Shown here: positions 62,121-64,000 of the stretch, piece after piece
Position numbering within the stretch: position 1 is the stretch's first letter
How the letters are laid out: each line of letters starts with the position of its first letter
Assembly (NCBI RefSeq): GCF_001499855.1
Contig: NZ_LQIK01000031.1
Location: 1 to 64,000, forward strand
Reading direction: 5' to 3'
From: Mycobacterium sp. GA-0227b
Lineage (GTDB): Bacteria; Actinomycetota; Actinomycetes; Mycobacteriales; Mycobacteriaceae
Length of the DNA: 64,000 nt
Translations under genes and position numbers: made by a program
The notes under the pieces: model-generated
Told to the model about the DNA's origin: nothing
What the model saw: only the letters and a program-made list of their open reading frames with translations
The model's database searches: none

Positions 62121-63341
62121 TTACGCGACCCGGCTGACGTGTGCGGCGGACTCGCCGATCGTCGCCTCGTCCTCGCCGATTATCGTGCGCAGCCACGCTT
62201 TCTGCTCGCGGTCGCCGCGCACGGCCGCGCGCTCCATCCCATCGGGACGCACCAGCGCCGCAACGCTGCGCACCAGATTCACCGGCAGCCGCACCACCGG
62301 ATACCACGGCACGACATACGGCGACAGCCCCAGCGCCCGCATCGCGCGTGGCCCGAGAAATCCGCTTGTCACCGACAGGTGCTGAGACCGCGCAATGCGC
62401 CGGCGTAGCCCAGACATGCTGCGGTACTGCCACACCATCGGGTCGTCGGCCATCGGCATCGCCAACTGCTTTGTCGACTCGTCGGGCTCCGACAGCGCCG
62501 ACACCGTGTGATAGAGCACCCGGACACTGTCGCGGAAGTCGCGCGGCAGCCACTCGTCGTCCACCCCGATCAGCCATCCGACATATCGGGTCAGATGCGC
62601 GATCGCCTCATACTCCTTGGGCGCCAACACCAATCCCATTCCCAACGCGCCCACCGGCGGAGCGATCAGCGCGCCGACCAACGTCGCCGCCATGTCGGTC
62701 TGGTTGACCGGAACCCCCCAGTCATCGCCCTGCCAGTCCGGCATCGCGGCCACATGCCGGCGTACGAACGCGTGGATCAGCCGCACCCGGATCGTCGACC
62801 GGTAGCCGATACCCAACGGCGCCATGCCGTCCTCGGAGATGATGTCCAACGCCCACTGCATCGTCTCGGCGAACCGCTTGTTCGAACCCTTCTCCAGCGC
62901 GCCCGTCCGGATCAACGTCTTGTTGAACCCGGAGAACTGGTAGCCACCGAGCAGCGACACGTCACGCGCGACGTACATACCGTCGGCGCCGCCTACACGC
63001 AGCGCACGCTGTCCTCGCCGCACGAGATCCCAGTCGACCCACTCGGGCACCGTCTCGACCTCAGTGAAGAAGGCGCGCAACGGTTCCGGTGCCTCGGGCA
63101 CGCTGGCGATGCCCGACGTGAGCGCGCGATCGAACAGTGGCCGCGTCTGCTCCATGCCCGTCGCCGACATCCACTCGACCAGGCGGTCCATCGGCTCGTC
63201 GCCGATGTTGAGGTTCGTGCCGAGCTTGGCCCACCGCTCACCCGACGGCGCTTCGATGCCCAGCAGCGTCGCGAACAACCGGACGGCCGCCGGGACGGGG
63301 CCCGGCTTCGACGGATGACGGGCCGGAACGGGCTGATTCAT
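62121..63341 (-). CDS. MpaB-family oxygenase (DUF2236)
   Basis: A 406-residue all-helical protein of the ER-bound oxygenase MpaB/latex-clearing-protein family (heme-type oxygenases). Diagnostic stretches include LLGGYQFSGFNKTLIRTGAL, RVRLIHAFVRRHV (candidate heme-ligand His), VNQTDMAATLVGAL and LTRYVGWLIGVDDEWLP. No signal peptide. The divergent TetR gene, 71 bases away, is the probable regulator. Confidence 0.82.
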   Translation of the reverse strand: MNQPVPARHPSKPGPVPAAVRLFATLLGIEAPSGERWAKLGTNLNIGDEPMDRLVEWMSATGMEQTRPLFDRALTSGIASVPEAPEPLRAFFTEVETVPEWVDWDLVRRGQRALRVGGADGMYVARDVSLLGGYQFSGFNKTLIRTGALEKGSNKRFAETMQWALDIISEDGMAPLGIGYRSTIRVRLIHAFVRRHVAAMPDWQGDDWGVPVNQTDMAATLVGALIAPPVGALGMGLVLAPKEYEAIAHLTRYVGWLIGVDDEWLPRDFRDSVRVLYHTVSALSEPDESTKQLAMPMADDPMVWQYRSMSGLRRRIARSQHLSVTSGFLGPRAMRALGLSPYVVPWYPVVRLPVNLVRSVAALVRPDGMERAAVRGDREQKAWLRTIIGEDEATIGESAAHVSRVA

Positions 63342-63369
63342 CGCGTCTCTCCCTCGAGCACTTCTGATA

Positions 63370-63380
63370 ACAACCGTTGT
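63370..63380. promoter_or_regulatory. Short dyad between mpaB-like and tetR genes
   Basis: ACAAC-C-GTTGT is a perfect 5-bp-arm palindrome in the 71-base divergent promoter region; a possible half or whole operator for the TetR protein. Short, so weak evidence. Confidence 0.4.
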
Positions 63381-63412
63381 CCAAAGCTAACGCGCAGGTA
63401 GAGTCCTTGTCA

Positions 63413-64000
63413 ATGAAGCGCGTAGAGGTGGTGCGTGACTACGGCGGCGTGAGCGCAGATGACCGTCGCACCGAACGCCGCCAGAGGCTGCTCACCGCCG
63501 CGCGCCGGATATGGGGGACCTCCGGCGTCACCGAAGTCACCGTGCGCGGGGTCTGCAGCACCGCGGGCCTGACCACCCGCTACTTCTACGAGCAGTTCCC
63601 GAATCGCGAGGCCATCGTGTTCGCCGTCGCCGACGAGGTCCGCGACGAGTTGCTCACGGCGCTGGTCAACGCCGGCGTCGGCGATCCCGGCACGCTCACC
63701 GACAAACTGACCTCGGCGCTGACGGCGTTCCTCGAGATCATCGCCGCCGACCCGCACATCCACCGCATCGCCACCGGCGACGTCAGCACGGTCGCCGGCC
63801 TGGCCGAACACCGTGCCGGCATCCTCGACCACATCGCCGCGTTGATCGTCGAACTCGCCCCCGAAGTCCTCGGCGCCGAGACGCCGGAACCCGAGGTGCT
63901 GCGCCGCAGCGCTCTGTTCATGGTCGGCGGCGCCAACTATCTCATCGAAACCTGGCTCAAAGACCCGAAGGAGACGCCGGCCGAACTCGCGGCCATCGTC
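63413..64000 (+). CDS. TetR-family regulator, 3' end beyond window
   Basis: The first 196 residues of a TetR regulator, open to the window end. The HTH spans about residues 40-65 (VTVRGVCSTAGLTTRYFYEQFPNREAIVFAV) with the family's YFYEQF-R pattern. The ligand domain follows. It is divergent from the MpaB-type oxygenase gene, which it probably controls. Confidence 0.85.
   Translation, partial: MKRVEVVRDYGGVSADDRRTERRQRLLTAARRIWGTSGVTEVTVRGVCSTAGLTTRYFYEQFPNREAIVFAVADEVRDELLTALVNAGVGDPGTLTDKLTSALTAFLEIIAADPHIHRIATGDVSTVAGLAEHRAGILDHIAALIVELAPEVLGAETPEPEVLRRSALFMVGGANYLIETWLKDPKETPAELAAIV

Overview
The window looks like chromosome from a fast-growing, GC-rich Mycobacterium (Mycolicibacterium-type) species. 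It carries MmpS/MmpL, an LpqH-type lipoprotein, a WS/DGAT wax-ester/triacylglycerol synthase, an intrinsic Arr rifampicin ADP-ribosyltransferase, proline-rich Ser/Thr kinases, F420-type oxidoreductases and ESX (type VII) associated small proteins. Reading frames have strong third-position G/C bias and frequent GTG starts. No rRNA, tRNA or CRISPR array was seen.

Layout. 0-9 kb: edge of a mannosyltransferase-like gene, a secreted GH16 glucanase, then a three-gene membrane formate dehydrogenase operon whose large subunit is a selenoprotein (in-frame TGA at 2089 followed by a SECIS hairpin), a KgtP-like transporter and ppk2. Two copies of a palindromic intergenic repeat flank the transporter gene; a third lies near 62 kb. 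9-13.4 kb: rhomboid-like protein, thioredoxin-reductase-like flavoprotein, and a TetR-led run (Ddn-like, HXXEE, membrane protein, YceI) with a 15-bp-arm palindromic operator. 13.5-31 kb: three membrane Ser/Thr kinases interleaved with wall-active enzymes (two paralogous amidases, a beta-lactamase-fold protein, an M15 peptidase), lipid and transport genes, csbD with a SigF-like promoter, and arr.

34.7-44.2 kb is an accessory defence island with visibly lower GC. It holds a frameshifted relic of a DUF3375 (Wadjet JetA) gene and two translationally coupled NgoMIV-like restriction endonucleases, one of which has Gln in place of a catalytic Glu. A C5-cytosine methyltransferase and a Vsr nuclease follow, then an operon of an HTH-GHKL ATPase and two accessory proteins with a self-operator in its promoter. 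A decayed duplicate fragment of prfC marks its right edge; the intact prfC is at 51.7-53.4 kb. 44-50.5 kb: tetR-mmpS-mmpL and a vapBC pair whose toxin gene has decayed.

53.5-60.6 kb is a polymorphic-toxin region. Two ESX-linked modules (small EspC-like partner, WXG-headed large protein, immunity-like gene) face away from each other, and a stop-ridden orphan fragment of one toxin C-terminus lies beyond the immunity genes. 60.6-64 kb: LLM-family F420 oxidoreductase, MpaB-family oxygenase and a divergent TetR gene cut by the window end.
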